DNA from: Plantago major
Taxonomy: Eukaryota; Streptophyta; Magnoliopsida; Lamiales; Plantaginaceae
Direction: 5' to 3'
Assembly: GCA_026545765.1 (NCBI GenBank)
Contig: CM048843.1
Location: forward strand, 12,113,501-12,177,500
Length of the DNA: 64,000 nucleotides
How positions within the stretch are numbered: the stretch's first letter is position 1; each line of letters opens with the position of its first letter. Shown here piece after piece: positions 12,570-21,150 of this stretch. The position numbers and the translations under genes are program-made. The notes under the pieces were generated by a model. That model was not told where the DNA came from, ran no database searches, and saw only the letters and a list, made by a program, of their open reading frames with translations.

Positions 12570-12717
12570 GGAGTATAGGAAGTACTTAGTTTGGGAAACT
12601 AAGGAATAACTCCAAGGTTGAGCACATGAAGTACTTAGCTTGGGAAGCTAAGGAATAGCTCAAAAAGGTTTCTGAGTACAGGAAGTACTTGGCTGTGAAA
12701 GCCGGGGAATAACTCAG
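12570..12717 (+). other. Tandem two-stem RNA motif array in the LTR leader, element 1
   Basis: Three units, each made of an outer stem, a 10-nt 5' internal loop, an inner stem and a 5-nt 3' internal loop GAATA. Unit 1: outer GGAGT (12570) with ACTCC (12609), inner CTTAGTTT with AAACTAAG around a GGG loop. Unit 2: outer TTGAGC (12618) with GCTCAA (12658), inner CTTAGCTT with AAGCTAAG. Unit 3: outer CTGAGT (12672) with ACTCAG (12712), inner CTTGGCT with AGCCGGG. The 5' internal loops are ATAGGAAGTA, ACATGAAGTA and ACAGGAAGTA. Stems change with compensation while loops stay. Function unknown; packaging, dimerisation or translation control are possible. Confidence 0.75.
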
Positions 12718-12807
12718 GGGGAACACTTGGCTGGGAACCTAGTGTATTTAGGAATCAAGAGAAGATATCTGTAAGGTTAACTCCTATATTTGTCTTAGTG
12801 GATTCTA

Positions 12808-12856
12808 GGTCTGAGAAAGGCCGAAGTAGATTAGTTGAAGGATTACGCCACCTTCA
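12808..12856 (+). other. Two further conserved leader hairpins, element 1
   Basis: GGTCT with AGGCC around GAGAA (12808-12822; AGACC in B and the solo LTR), and TGAAGG with CCTTCA around ATTACGCCA (12836-12856). In the diverged solo LTR the second stem is TGGAGG with CCTCCA (53970-53990), a compensated change. Confidence 0.65.
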
Positions 12857-13113
12857 GATACCACTATAAAAAGACTTGTGTTATTTACTTTCTGCAGTTT
12901 ATTACTTGCTTTACTTATCTTGCAAAGTACTTACACACATCTTACTGAGCACGTGCACTTATAACACAAAAGTCTTCCGCTCTCTGAAATGAAGTATCAG
13001 ATATCTACACAGATATCTGAGAAACCGTGTTTATCGACAAAAGTTTTAAAAGACTATTCACCCCCCCCCCCCCCTCTAGCTAGTCTTTTACTTTGCCGTT
13101 ATCTGGACCAACA

Positions 13114-15151
13114 AAGCGTTTCTGGCATATTGTTCGTGATAATGTGATAAATTGTGTCCTTGATTTTTTGAACAATCACACTCTAGAACCGTCTCTAAAT
13201 TTCACCCATATTGTGTTAATCCCAAAATGTCAAACACCAGAAGTTGTAACTCAGTTTCGACCAATTAGCCTTAGTAATGTTATTTTTAAGATAGCATCTA
13301 AAGTCATTACTAAAAGATTGAAACCACATATGAAACCCTGATTTCTGAAACCCAATTTGCCTTTGTGCCGAACAGACTGATTACAGATAATGTCTTGGTG
13401 GTTTACGAAATTAATCATTTTTTTTAACAAAAAACCAAGGGTAAAGAATGTTTTGTGGCTTTAAAATTAGATATGAGTAAGGCTTACGAATGAGTCGAAT
13501 GGATCTTTCTGGAAAGAGTGCTGAAAAAAACTAGGCTTCGAGAGTTCTTTTGTTGATTTAATAATGCTCAGCCTACGTACAGTTCGTTATTCTGTACTAT
13601 TAAATGGCTTCGAGAGTTCTTTTGTTGATTGGAAGAAAGATCTGTGCTTCGAGGTGTTGCTATTACTCCCCGAGCACCTAGGATCTCTCATCTCCATTTT
13701 GCTGATGATACCCTTATATTCTGTCAAGCTACTGTAGATTCTGCTGTGGAGTTTTCTAATATTTTATTACGTTATAGTCTGGCGTCTGGGCAAGAAATTA
13801 ATATTCAGAAATCTACTGTTGTCTTCAGTCGTAATAATTCTGATGATATGGTGCTTGAGATTTGTAATTCTCTTCCTGTTAGGGTTGTTGATCATCATGA
13901 AAAGTATTTGGGGCTTCCTACTGAAATGGGTAGATCAACGAAAGAAAGAGGTGTTTAGTTGTCTTAGAGAGCGTGTGTGGAGTAAAATTCAAGCTTTTGG
14001 TGATAAACACTTCTCTAAAGGAGGCAAGGAAGTTCTTATAAAAGCTGTTTTGCAAGCCATACCAACCTATGTCATGGGATGTTTTAAAATACCTGATTAC
14101 CTTTTGCTTGAAATTGAGTCTATCATCTCTAAATTCTGGTGGGGGAATGGAAGTCAAGATAAAATCCATTGGGTTAATTGGTACTCCTTGTGTGAGAGTA
14201 AGCGAGATGGAGGAATGGGTTTTCGGGATTTGAGAAGTTTTAACTTAACTATGTTAGGCAATCAAGTTTGGCGAGTTATACAATTTCCTAATTCCCTTTT
14301 GAGCCGTGTCCTTAAAGAAAAATATTTCCCCCATATTTGGAAGTATAGATGTAGTTCGCAAAAGGACCAGATGGCGGGTTGAAAATGGTTTAAGCATAAA
14401 TATTTGGCAAAATCAGTGGCTACCCAGAGATACTACCTTACGCCCCATTACACCTGACTTGTATAATTTGGGCCCAATAGTAGTTGCAAATCTTATTCGA
14501 CAAGATACAGTCACTTGGAATGAAGATTTATTGCGTATGCTTTTCTGGGATGAAGACGTGGAAGCCATCCTTCATATTCCGCTAGTCAATTGTGAAAATC
14601 ATGATATTCGAGTTTGGCATTTCATCAAATTTGGCACTTACTCGGTTAAGTCAGCCTATTACCTGGCTAGCGACTTAAGAGTAGCAGCATTGCATAACCG
14701 AACTGGCAGCAGTAGTGAACTGGGTGGTGTGTGTTGGAATTTTATATGGAAGATCAAACTTCCTAATAAAATTAAGATCTTTCTATGGCGAGTCTTAAAA
14801 AATGCTATACCAATCCTCTATAATTTGCAAAGACACAATATTGTTCAAAATTCTCTGTGTTCTGTCTGTGGTTGTCGAGTTGAGACTGTGATGCATTTAT
14901 TCTCAGAGTGCCATTATGCGAGACTTTTCTGGGCTTTATCTTCACTTCCTCATTCTATTATTTATTCAGCTACAGGTGACGTTTGGGGTTGGATTTCTAA
15001 TGCCTATACTAGGTTATCAAAGAAGGATTTTGAGATCTTTGTTGTTTCCCTGTGGTGTATTTGGTCGAACATAAATAAGAGGGTACATGAAGGTATTGGA
15101 TGTGATCCTTGTGATGCTCAGAACTTCATTATTCAGTATATTACCAGATAG
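13114..15151 (+). pseudogene. LINE ORF2 reverse transcriptase and zf-RVT region
   Basis: The first frame (to about 13341) carries the RT fingers motif QFRPISLSNVIFKIASKVI. After frame breaks comes the catalytic motif FADDTLIFC near 13700, then QEINIQKS and the KYLGLPTEMG block (about 13795-13930), then a frame to 14382 with GGKEVLIKAVLQAIPTYVM. From about 14306 to 15151 the frame reads the WRVENG..INIWQNQWLP region and a Cys/His-rich segment (CSVCGCRVETVMHLFSECHYA, about 14859-14925) matching the zf-RVT domain. A 25-bp duplication (13534-13558 and 13606-13630) lies where the GDPLSP-type RT motif would be expected, and that motif is missing. Non-functional. Confidence 0.85.
13534..13630 (+). 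repeat. 25-bp direct duplication in the LINE RT
   Basis: The same 25 bases occur at 13534-13558 and 13606-13630. The second copy joins RT sequence to a point further downstream, consistent with a template-switch or slippage rearrangement. Confidence 0.7.
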
Positions 15152-15159
15152 AAGGAAGC

Positions 15160-15649
15160 CTGTTCACAATTTGCGCATCCTCGTCTTCCTTTTGATGATA
15201 GTACCACTTGGATTCCGCCTGCGTTGAATGAGGTGAAACTTAATTTTGATGCCTCTATTAAACAGAGACTGAATTTTGCTGGCATTGGAGTTATTGCACA
15301 TGCTCATAGAGGCGAGACTTTGGCATGGCGCCAAAGGAAAATTCTGAATATCCAAGATCCCGAAGTTGCGGAGGCATTAGCAGCAAGACATGCTATTTTA
15401 CTGGCAAGGGACGCTGGTTTTACTCGTATTCAGATAGAGTGTGACTGTTCAACCATAATTTCTGCATTACAAAGCTCTCACTCAATTTACTCTGCTGGGG
15501 GTCCAATTATTGATGATATAAGGCGATGGCTTTGTAGTTTTATTTCTGTATCTTTTGTTTATGTTCCCAGGCTTTTAAATTGTGCCGCACATGACTTATC
15601 TCAACATGTAGTTGAGGACTTAGATGGTGGCCAATTTAATTCTGCCTGA
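15160..15649 (+). pseudogene. LINE RNase H domain (RVT_3 type)
   Basis: The open frame 15224-15649 begins NEVKLNFDAS, giving the first catalytic Asp, and continues with AGIGVIAHAHRG, EVAEALAARHAI (second acidic residue) and IQIECDCSTIISAL (third). It ends with CAAHDLSQHVVED just before the A-rich tail. This plant RNase H-like fold is common at the C terminus of plant LINE ORF2. A stop near 15149-15151 separates it from the upstream frame. The domain itself looks nearly complete. Confidence 0.82.
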
Positions 15650-15717
15650 TGTGTATATTCTGGTTATTGGCTTTGTCTGTTATGAATTAATGACTTCTAT
15701 CTAAAAAAAGAAAAAAA

Positions 15718-16015
15718 CTAACAAAACTCCATGCCAAGTCTGCAAAGAATGGAGGTGAGAGGCAATTCAATGGTCTGGTTAATGTCTACAAAGACCCTAG
15801 CAACTAATTTCTATTCTCCCTTCCTCCTTTACGTCTTCTTCTTTTTTGCTCTTCTGCCATATGAGATCTCCTAAAGATCTTAGAAAATTGAAATTTCAAA
15901 AATAATTTTTTTTCTTTTTTTTTTTTGGGTAAAATATTTTTTTTTAATTTTTGGGGGCGGACCCCGGGCTAAAGCCTGGGTTAGCCCCTAGCGTGGGTCC
16001 GCCCCCGCACATACC
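15718..16015. other. Unassigned spacer with poly-T tract and nested hairpin
   Basis: No coding frame recognised. It contains T-rich runs at about 15905-15951 and, at 15953-16006, a perfect 12-bp stem (GGGGGCGGACCC with GGGTCCGCCCCC) that encloses a second stem GGGCTAA / TTAGCCC (15966-15972 and 15981-15987). It could be the end of an unidentified element. Confidence 0.4.
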
Positions 16016-17109
16016 AAGCACTCTTTGATCCTCGTTGGCGAGACGCTATGTTCGAAGAGTTCACTGCTTCTTTTGTCATTGAACGTGGGATCTTGTTCCT
16101 CCTCTAGATAATGTTATTCTTGTCGGTAGTAAATGAGTTTTTCGTATCAAACGCAAGCTCACGGACTGTTCAATTGATCACTCCAAAGCCTGTCTCGTGG
16201 CCAAAGGATTCATCAACAACCTGGTATAGACTTAATGAACATTCAATCATGTGATCACCCATTCAACATCCGACCCGTCCTCTCACTTGCACTTATGCAT
16301 TCTTGGCAAATTAACCAATTGTATCAGCAATGTGTTCCTTCATGGCCAACTACATAAACCAGTCTTTATGGCTCAACCTCAAGGCTTTGTTGACAAAAAC
16401 TTCCCTTCGCATGTATGTCGCATTCAAAAACTCTTTATGGGCTCAAACAAGCTCCACTAGCTTGGTATCATGCATTCAATTATGCTCTTCTTGCCATTGA
16501 CTTTCATCAATCAGTCGTTGATACCTCACTTTTCACCATTCACAAGGATGATGTTCACTTGTTTATACGTATATGTCGACGATTTCATATTGATAGGCTC
16601 CAGTCATTTCCACCTTTCATCGGTCATATCTCATTTAAAGCAACATTTTGTTGCAAAACTCTCTCTCTCTCTCTCTCTCCCTCCCTCCCTCATCTCCTTG
16701 GTATTGAGGTGACCTCGTGCAAGGAAGGTATCGACTTGCTTCACCGTCATCATTTTGAGGGCTCAAACTGGTCTCTACACCCATGGCATTGAATACTTTA
16801 CCTCATCATCTCATTCTGCTGATGCAACTGAATATCGTCGTGCCATTGGTGGCTAGCAATATCTCACCTAGACTCGTTGAGATATTGAGTTCACTGTGAG
16901 TTGCCTTGTTCAGTCAATGGCTACTCCCACTGAAACCGATCGATTGGGTTGCAGTTAAGCGTCTCCTCTTCCACCTTAAGGGTACTATCCACCATGGGTT
17001 ACTTCTTCGAAAACCTGAAAGTGCAATTTATTGCACTTGTTTTATTAATTCGGCCTTTCTTCATTTATTAACCGGTTCAACAATTGTAGTTATTTTTCTA
17101 TGAATATTT
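16016..17109 (+). pseudogene. pol: Old Ty1/copia pol relic (RT and RNase H)
   Basis: Pieces of copia Pol in changing + frames: a DPRWRDAMFEEFTA-like start near 16029, [10 protein letters not shown]-like codons around 16195, FLHGQLHKPVFMAQPQGFVDKNFP (about 16340-16410), YGLKQAPLAWYHAF near 16436, the RT active site YVYVDDFILIGS near 16568, and RNase H-flank remnants around 16900-17010 such as LLFHLKGTIHHGLLLRKP. Many frameshifts and stops. A (CT)n microsatellite (about 16660-16698) lies inside. Sequence differs strongly from the Sirevirus-like family, so this is an older, different copia lineage. It ends at the LTR of element F. Confidence 0.85.
16660..16698. repeat. (CT)n/(CCCT)n microsatellite
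   Basis: A run of CT dinucleotides followed by ccct units inside the old copia relic. Confidence 0.85.
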
Positions 17110-17844
17110 TGTAGGAAATATCAAGTTGGGCTTCAACTTTGCTTAATGGACTGAGATTGGTTATCTTGGGCCTCAAGGAAGAATCTGGACGCAATCTGGA
17201 AGAGTTGGAAAGGAGTTGGGCGCAGGCAACATGATAAGGAAAGAGTTTGTGAAGTTATGGGCACAAAGGAAGCAAGAAGGAAATAAAGATTTTGTGGAGA
17301 TCAACTAAGGAATATTTCCTTCCAAAAACAGAGCGCAAGAAGCTGGCCAATATTCAGTGTTCTTCTTGGTTGATCGATGGATGCAAGTATATATACAAGA
17401 AGAGCGTTTGCTAGAAAACTACACGTTGAGAGAGTCAATTCACAATTTATTGAGAGTTAGGTTTTCTTGCTTTACTAGGCATTGTTGTCGAAATCACTTG
17501 TGAGTAGTCTCTAAGGATTGAGATTTACTTTAGTGTTCTTCGAACTAGAATAGGTTTTTGATTATCTGTTCTAGGTCTAGTCTTTACAGTTTAATCATTC
17601 GTTTGTGATTGATAAAACATAGTTTTGTAATTCTACTTTTCTTGATAGTGGAAATTTAGCCCAAGGCACGGTCGGTATCTTTATATACCGGCTAGAAAGT
17701 AATTGTGGTTGCCAGTTTTATTTTCCGCTGCATTCTGATCATATCTGTTTACTGCTGTCAATTACTGTTGAAGACATTGTTGACTCAATACCATAGTCAA
17801 CGTTGTTCCGTCTCAACATGCGATCCGGTCCAAAAGTTCTAACA
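17110..17844 (+). repeat. 5' LTR of element F
   Basis: It starts TGTAGGAAATATC and ends AGTTCTAACA (TG...CA), about 735 bp, immediately followed by a primer-binding site. A TATA box (tatatata) lies at 17388-17395. Confidence 0.82.
17388..17395 (+). promoter_or_regulatory. TATA box in the LTR of element F
   Basis: tatatata in the context gcaagtatatatacaag, in the first half of the LTR, a usual place for an LTR promoter. Confidence 0.5.
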
Positions 17845-17846
17845 AG

Positions 17847-17858
17847 TGGCATCAGAGC
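17847..17858 (+). other. Primer-binding site of element F (initiator tRNA-Met)
   Basis: tggcatcagagc, two bases after the LTR, matches the plant initiator tRNA-Met complement TGGTATCAGAGC with one difference. Confidence 0.85.
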
Positions 17859-17900
17859 CAGCCACCTAATTAATTGGTGTCTGGATTTGGTACTGCTACA

Positions 17901-19420
17901 ATGGACTCTGTCAAAGTTAATGCTAACAGGCCACCTGTGCTGGATGGGTCAAACTACAACTACTGGCAGATCAAACTCAGGTTGCACATCAAATCAATTG
18001 CAGTCCGTTCTTGAAAATCTGTTCTTGAAGGCTACAGGGCACCTACCATAGGTCTGGATGCTGATGGAGATGTCATCCAAAACCGGAAAATCAATGGACA
18101 GGTGAGGAATATGCTGAATGTTCCTTTAATGAAAAAGCCTTTAATGCCATTTTTGCTCATGTCGATGCTCATGTGTTCAAAATAATTCAGAATTGTACAA
18201 CTGCTAAACAAGCTTGGATCTTACTTAAAAATCATTGTTAAGGTGATAGCAGTGTGAAGCAAACTAAGCTTAGGATGCTTATGCCAAAATTTGAAAATTT
18301 AAGAATGGCCGAAGGAGAATCTATTGACACTTATTTTGATAAACTTCTTACTATTGCTAATGATTGTCAGACTTTAGGTGAACCTATATCTAACAAACAA
18401 CTTGTTAGCAAAGCTATTCGTACTCTTTCTTCAAAATTTGATACAAAACGCACTGTTTTAGAAGATACAAAAAATCTTGCTACTATGGACTTTCACTCCT
18501 TGATGAACAACTTGAGAAACTATGAACTCTAACTGTGAGCGACAAGGTGTGAAAAGCCATAGTCTTTCTCTTCACTCAAAATCAAAAGTCTCCGAGACTG
18601 ATAACAGTAGTGATGAATCTGATGAGATGATTGATGAGATGTTTTCTAAAGCTTATAATAGTCTTCTTAAAAAGTTCAGCAGAACCAACTTTAGAAACAA
18701 CTCAAGTGGTAGCTCTCGAAGCAATCTAAAGGCTTCTAAGTTTAAGAAATCCATTGAACTTCCTGCTTTTGATCCCAAAAAACTTGAAAAGGTTAAATGT
18801 TTTGAATGTCAAGGTTTGGGTCACTTTCAGAATGAGTGTGCTAACACACTTCGCAAGAAGGGTAAAAATTTACTTGCTTGTCTTAGTGATGATTCAGGTG
18901 ATGAACAGAAATATGGAACTGCAGATAATCAAGTTGCTTCTCTGTCGACTATTCTGGACGATGTTGGGTACCAATGTTTGGTCAACGGTGACAACTCAAC
19001 ATCGTTGCAGATGATCTACTTTGATTATGATGAATCTCAGAACTGTGAAAGGATACTGGATGATGAATTTTCATATTCTAGAGTAACCTGTTCTACTAAC
19101 TATAACTGTTTGCATGGTTCAGTTGATATGTGTGTAGATTACCCTTTTGAAGAAGAGTTCACTCCTGAACAAATGGTGGAGGAACTGAAGCTTATGTATG
19201 AAGCTCTCTTGAAGGAATGGAAGAAGATCAAGAAACAGGCAAAGCATCTTGAAAAAGAGAATGAGAGGCTAAAAGAAACCACAGTGAAACTTGAAGTGGC
19301 TTTGACTCGAAAAGACTCTGAGTTTGAAAAGGTAACCTCTGAAATTGATAGTGCTAAGAAACTCATTGCTAAGTGGAACTCTGCAACTGCTATGCTTGAT
19401 GAGGCTCTTGATATGGGCAA
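17901..19420 (+). pseudogene. gag: gag of element F
   Basis: The ATG at 17901 begins MDSVKVNANRPPVLDGSNYNYW, the usual start of a copia Gag. The frame breaks between about 18000 and 18250. From 18254 the UBN2-type Gag core (KLRMLMPKFENLRMAEGESI, TYFDKLLTIANDCQ) is open to 18532, and an overlapping frame from 18522 carries the zinc knuckle CFECQGLGHFQNEC (CX2CX4HX4C, about 18800-18841) and then a K/E-rich coiled coil. The coding sequence stops where D inserted at 19420; the frame running into the LTR to 19472 is an artefact of the insertion. It would encode the nucleocapsid protein of a different copia family. Confidence 0.82.
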
Positions 19421-21032
19421 TGTTAGGAATATCTGTTTAGATTTTGATCAGCAATCTAATGACTTATCTTAGCTCATAAAGGTGGTTAGTACTCTTGGTT
19501 CACTTGAACACTGTAAAAGAGGAAAATCACTAAGTATGATAGTCTAGCAAATCTTGTGTAGGATGTTAGGTCTCTGAATGTATTTTTTATATCTTTGAAG
19601 AAGACCAAGAAGAAGGCATCCAGCAGGAGAGTTCAACAAATTTTGAAGTTTTGAAGACTGCACAAGATTGCTGAAGACAAAGGTCATCAGATACCTATGT
19701 CCAGATATCTTGAATAAACAAGTGTTTTTCAATAAACAAGTTTTGCAAAAGATATCTGAGAACACAAGGTTTCTGAACGAGGAAAAGTGCCCACAGATAT
19801 CTACACTCAGATACCCTGGATAAAACTATGTTTCTGGGAAACAATGTTTCAACAAGTATCTGGAGATGTGAATGTCTCTGGAAAGGGACATGAAATGCTT
19901 CAGAAAGCGTGCATAGTTCCGTTGGCACTACAAGACAAAAAATAGTACAATGCAATAAATGCACAAATAGAGACATCTGAACAAAAGAGGAAATCTGTGA
20001 AAAGAGACAACGTCTTCTGCAGTACTATTTTCAGATATCAATAGTTTGAATTTGAATTGAGCCTAACGGATACTATTCAAACGGCTTCAAATTCAACAAT
20101 AAATATCACCACTTAGAATGCTTGAAACATACACAAAACTTACACACCAAGAACTTACATCTACGAACTTGTTCATTCAAGCATACAAGCCTTCAATCTA
20201 CTTATTCTTCAGCTTATAGTTGCGACTAAGCTCTTGAATTCTAAGTAGCACGAAAGTTCTAAGTGTCCTGATCCTTAACAAGCATTGCTATTTGTGAAGG
20301 AGTTGAATTAAAAGATCAAGAATCTGAGATTCATTCTCTAGAACATTTATCATAGACTTGGGTCAGTAAAGAACATATCACCACACATTGTGAAGTGTGT
20401 TAAGTGACTCTTGTTCAAGAAGGTAGTATTACATAACTGTAGAAGTTATTAATCTATCAAATCCTGAAAAACTACCTTAACCAACACCTTAAACGGCGTG
20501 GAGTACATGAAGTACTTAGTTTGGGAAACTAAGGAATAACTTTAAGGTTACTGAGCATAGGAAGTACTTAGTTTGGGAAACTAAGGAATAGCTCAAAGGT
20601 TTCTGAGTATAGGAAGTACTTGGCTGAGAAAGCCGGGGAATAACTCAGGGGAAACACTTGGTTGGGAACCTAGTGTATTTAGGAATCGAGAGAAGATATT
20701 TGTAAGGTGAACTCATTTATCTGTCTTAGTGGATTCTAGGTCTGAGAAAGGCCGAAGTGGATTAGTTGAAGGATTACGCCACCTTCAGATACCACTATAA
20801 AGACTTGTGTTATTTACTTTCTGCAATTTATTATTGCTTTAATTACCTTGCTAAGTATTTACACATATCTTGCTGAGCACGTGCACTTATCACAAAAAGT
20901 CTTCCGCTCTCTGAAAATAAGTATCAGATATCTTCACAGAAATCTGAGAAATTGTGTTTATCGACAAAAGTTTGAAAAAGATTATTCACCCCCACCCCCT
21001 AGTCTTTTAATTTGCCATTATCTGGACCAACA
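19421..21032 (+). repeat. 5' LTR, element D
   Basis: TGTTAGGAATATC ... CTGGACCAACA, 1612 bp, inserted in the gag of F. The two-stem RNA motif array is at 20500-20648, with all three units present (the first inner stem is CTTAGTTT with AAACTAAG). The TATA region is decayed (caataaatatc). The C run is broken by an A (about 20988-20998). Confidence 0.94.
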
Positions 21033-21034
21033 AG

Positions 21035-21046
21035 TGGTATCAGAGC
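21035..21046 (+). other. Primer-binding site, element D (initiator tRNA-Met)
   Basis: tggtatcagagc, two bases after the LTR, is the exact complement expected for the plant initiator tRNA-Met 3' end. Confidence 0.92.
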
Positions 21047-21150
21047 AGGAGGTTCCCAAGCCTTCTGTACTGAACCTAGATCCCAGATAAGTGCCCACTA
21101 ACAGCTTTTCACCTAAACTTGATTTGTTTGTTTAGTGTGTTTGCTGCAGG

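Larger units (their letters stand above)
1..13113 (+). mobile_element. Element 1: Sirevirus-like Ty1/copia retrotransposon, 5' end outside the window
   Basis: Order on the + strand is Gag C-terminal half, protease, integrase, RT, RNase H, a structured spacer, ORF3 with introns, polypurine tract and 3' LTR. Integrase upstream of RT and the RT motif YVDDIIFGS mark the Ty1/copia superfamily. A large extra gene after pol and an extended Gag are typical of the Sirevirus lineage (family knowledge). The 5' LTR and first half of gag lie before base 1. The 3' LTR ends at 13113 inside a LINE RT gene, so this copy jumped into a LINE; its target-site duplication should begin with 13114-13118 (aagcg), but the partner is not in the window. 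The copy is dead: stops and frameshifts lie in gag, pol and ORF3. Confidence 0.93.
11457..13113 (+). repeat. 3' LTR, element 1
   Basis: It starts TGTTAGGAATATC and ends TCTGGACCAACA (TG...CA), 1657 bp. The start follows a polypurine tract; in D and B the same end is followed by a primer-binding site. A TATA box at 12181 separates a U3 of about 0.7 kb from about 0.9 kb of transcribed R/U5. The transcribed part holds tandem two-stem hairpins (12570-12717), two more hairpins (12808-12822 and 12836-12856) and a 14-base C run (13061-13074). Confidence 0.95.
13114..15717 (+). mobile_element. L1-type LINE relic, 5' part missing, with A-rich tail
   Basis: Non-LTR RT sequence in several + frames, then a zinc-binding reverse-transcriptase-associated domain, an RNase H domain and an A-rich end (about 15702-15717, aaaaaaagaaaaaaac). 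This order is typical of plant L1-clade LINEs. It begins abruptly after the LTR of element 1 at the KRFWH codons, so the LINE was the target of that insertion; its front half would lie upstream of element 1. Confidence 0.88.
17110..19420 (+). mobile_element. Element F: second Ty1/copia family, 5' LTR and gag, interrupted by D
   Basis: An LTR, a primer-binding site and a gag gene unlike those of the main family. At 19420 its gag is cut by the 5' LTR of element D; the rest of F should lie beyond the window, after the end of D. The last five bases before the insertion (ggcaa, 19416-19420) are the expected target-site duplication. Confidence 0.88.
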
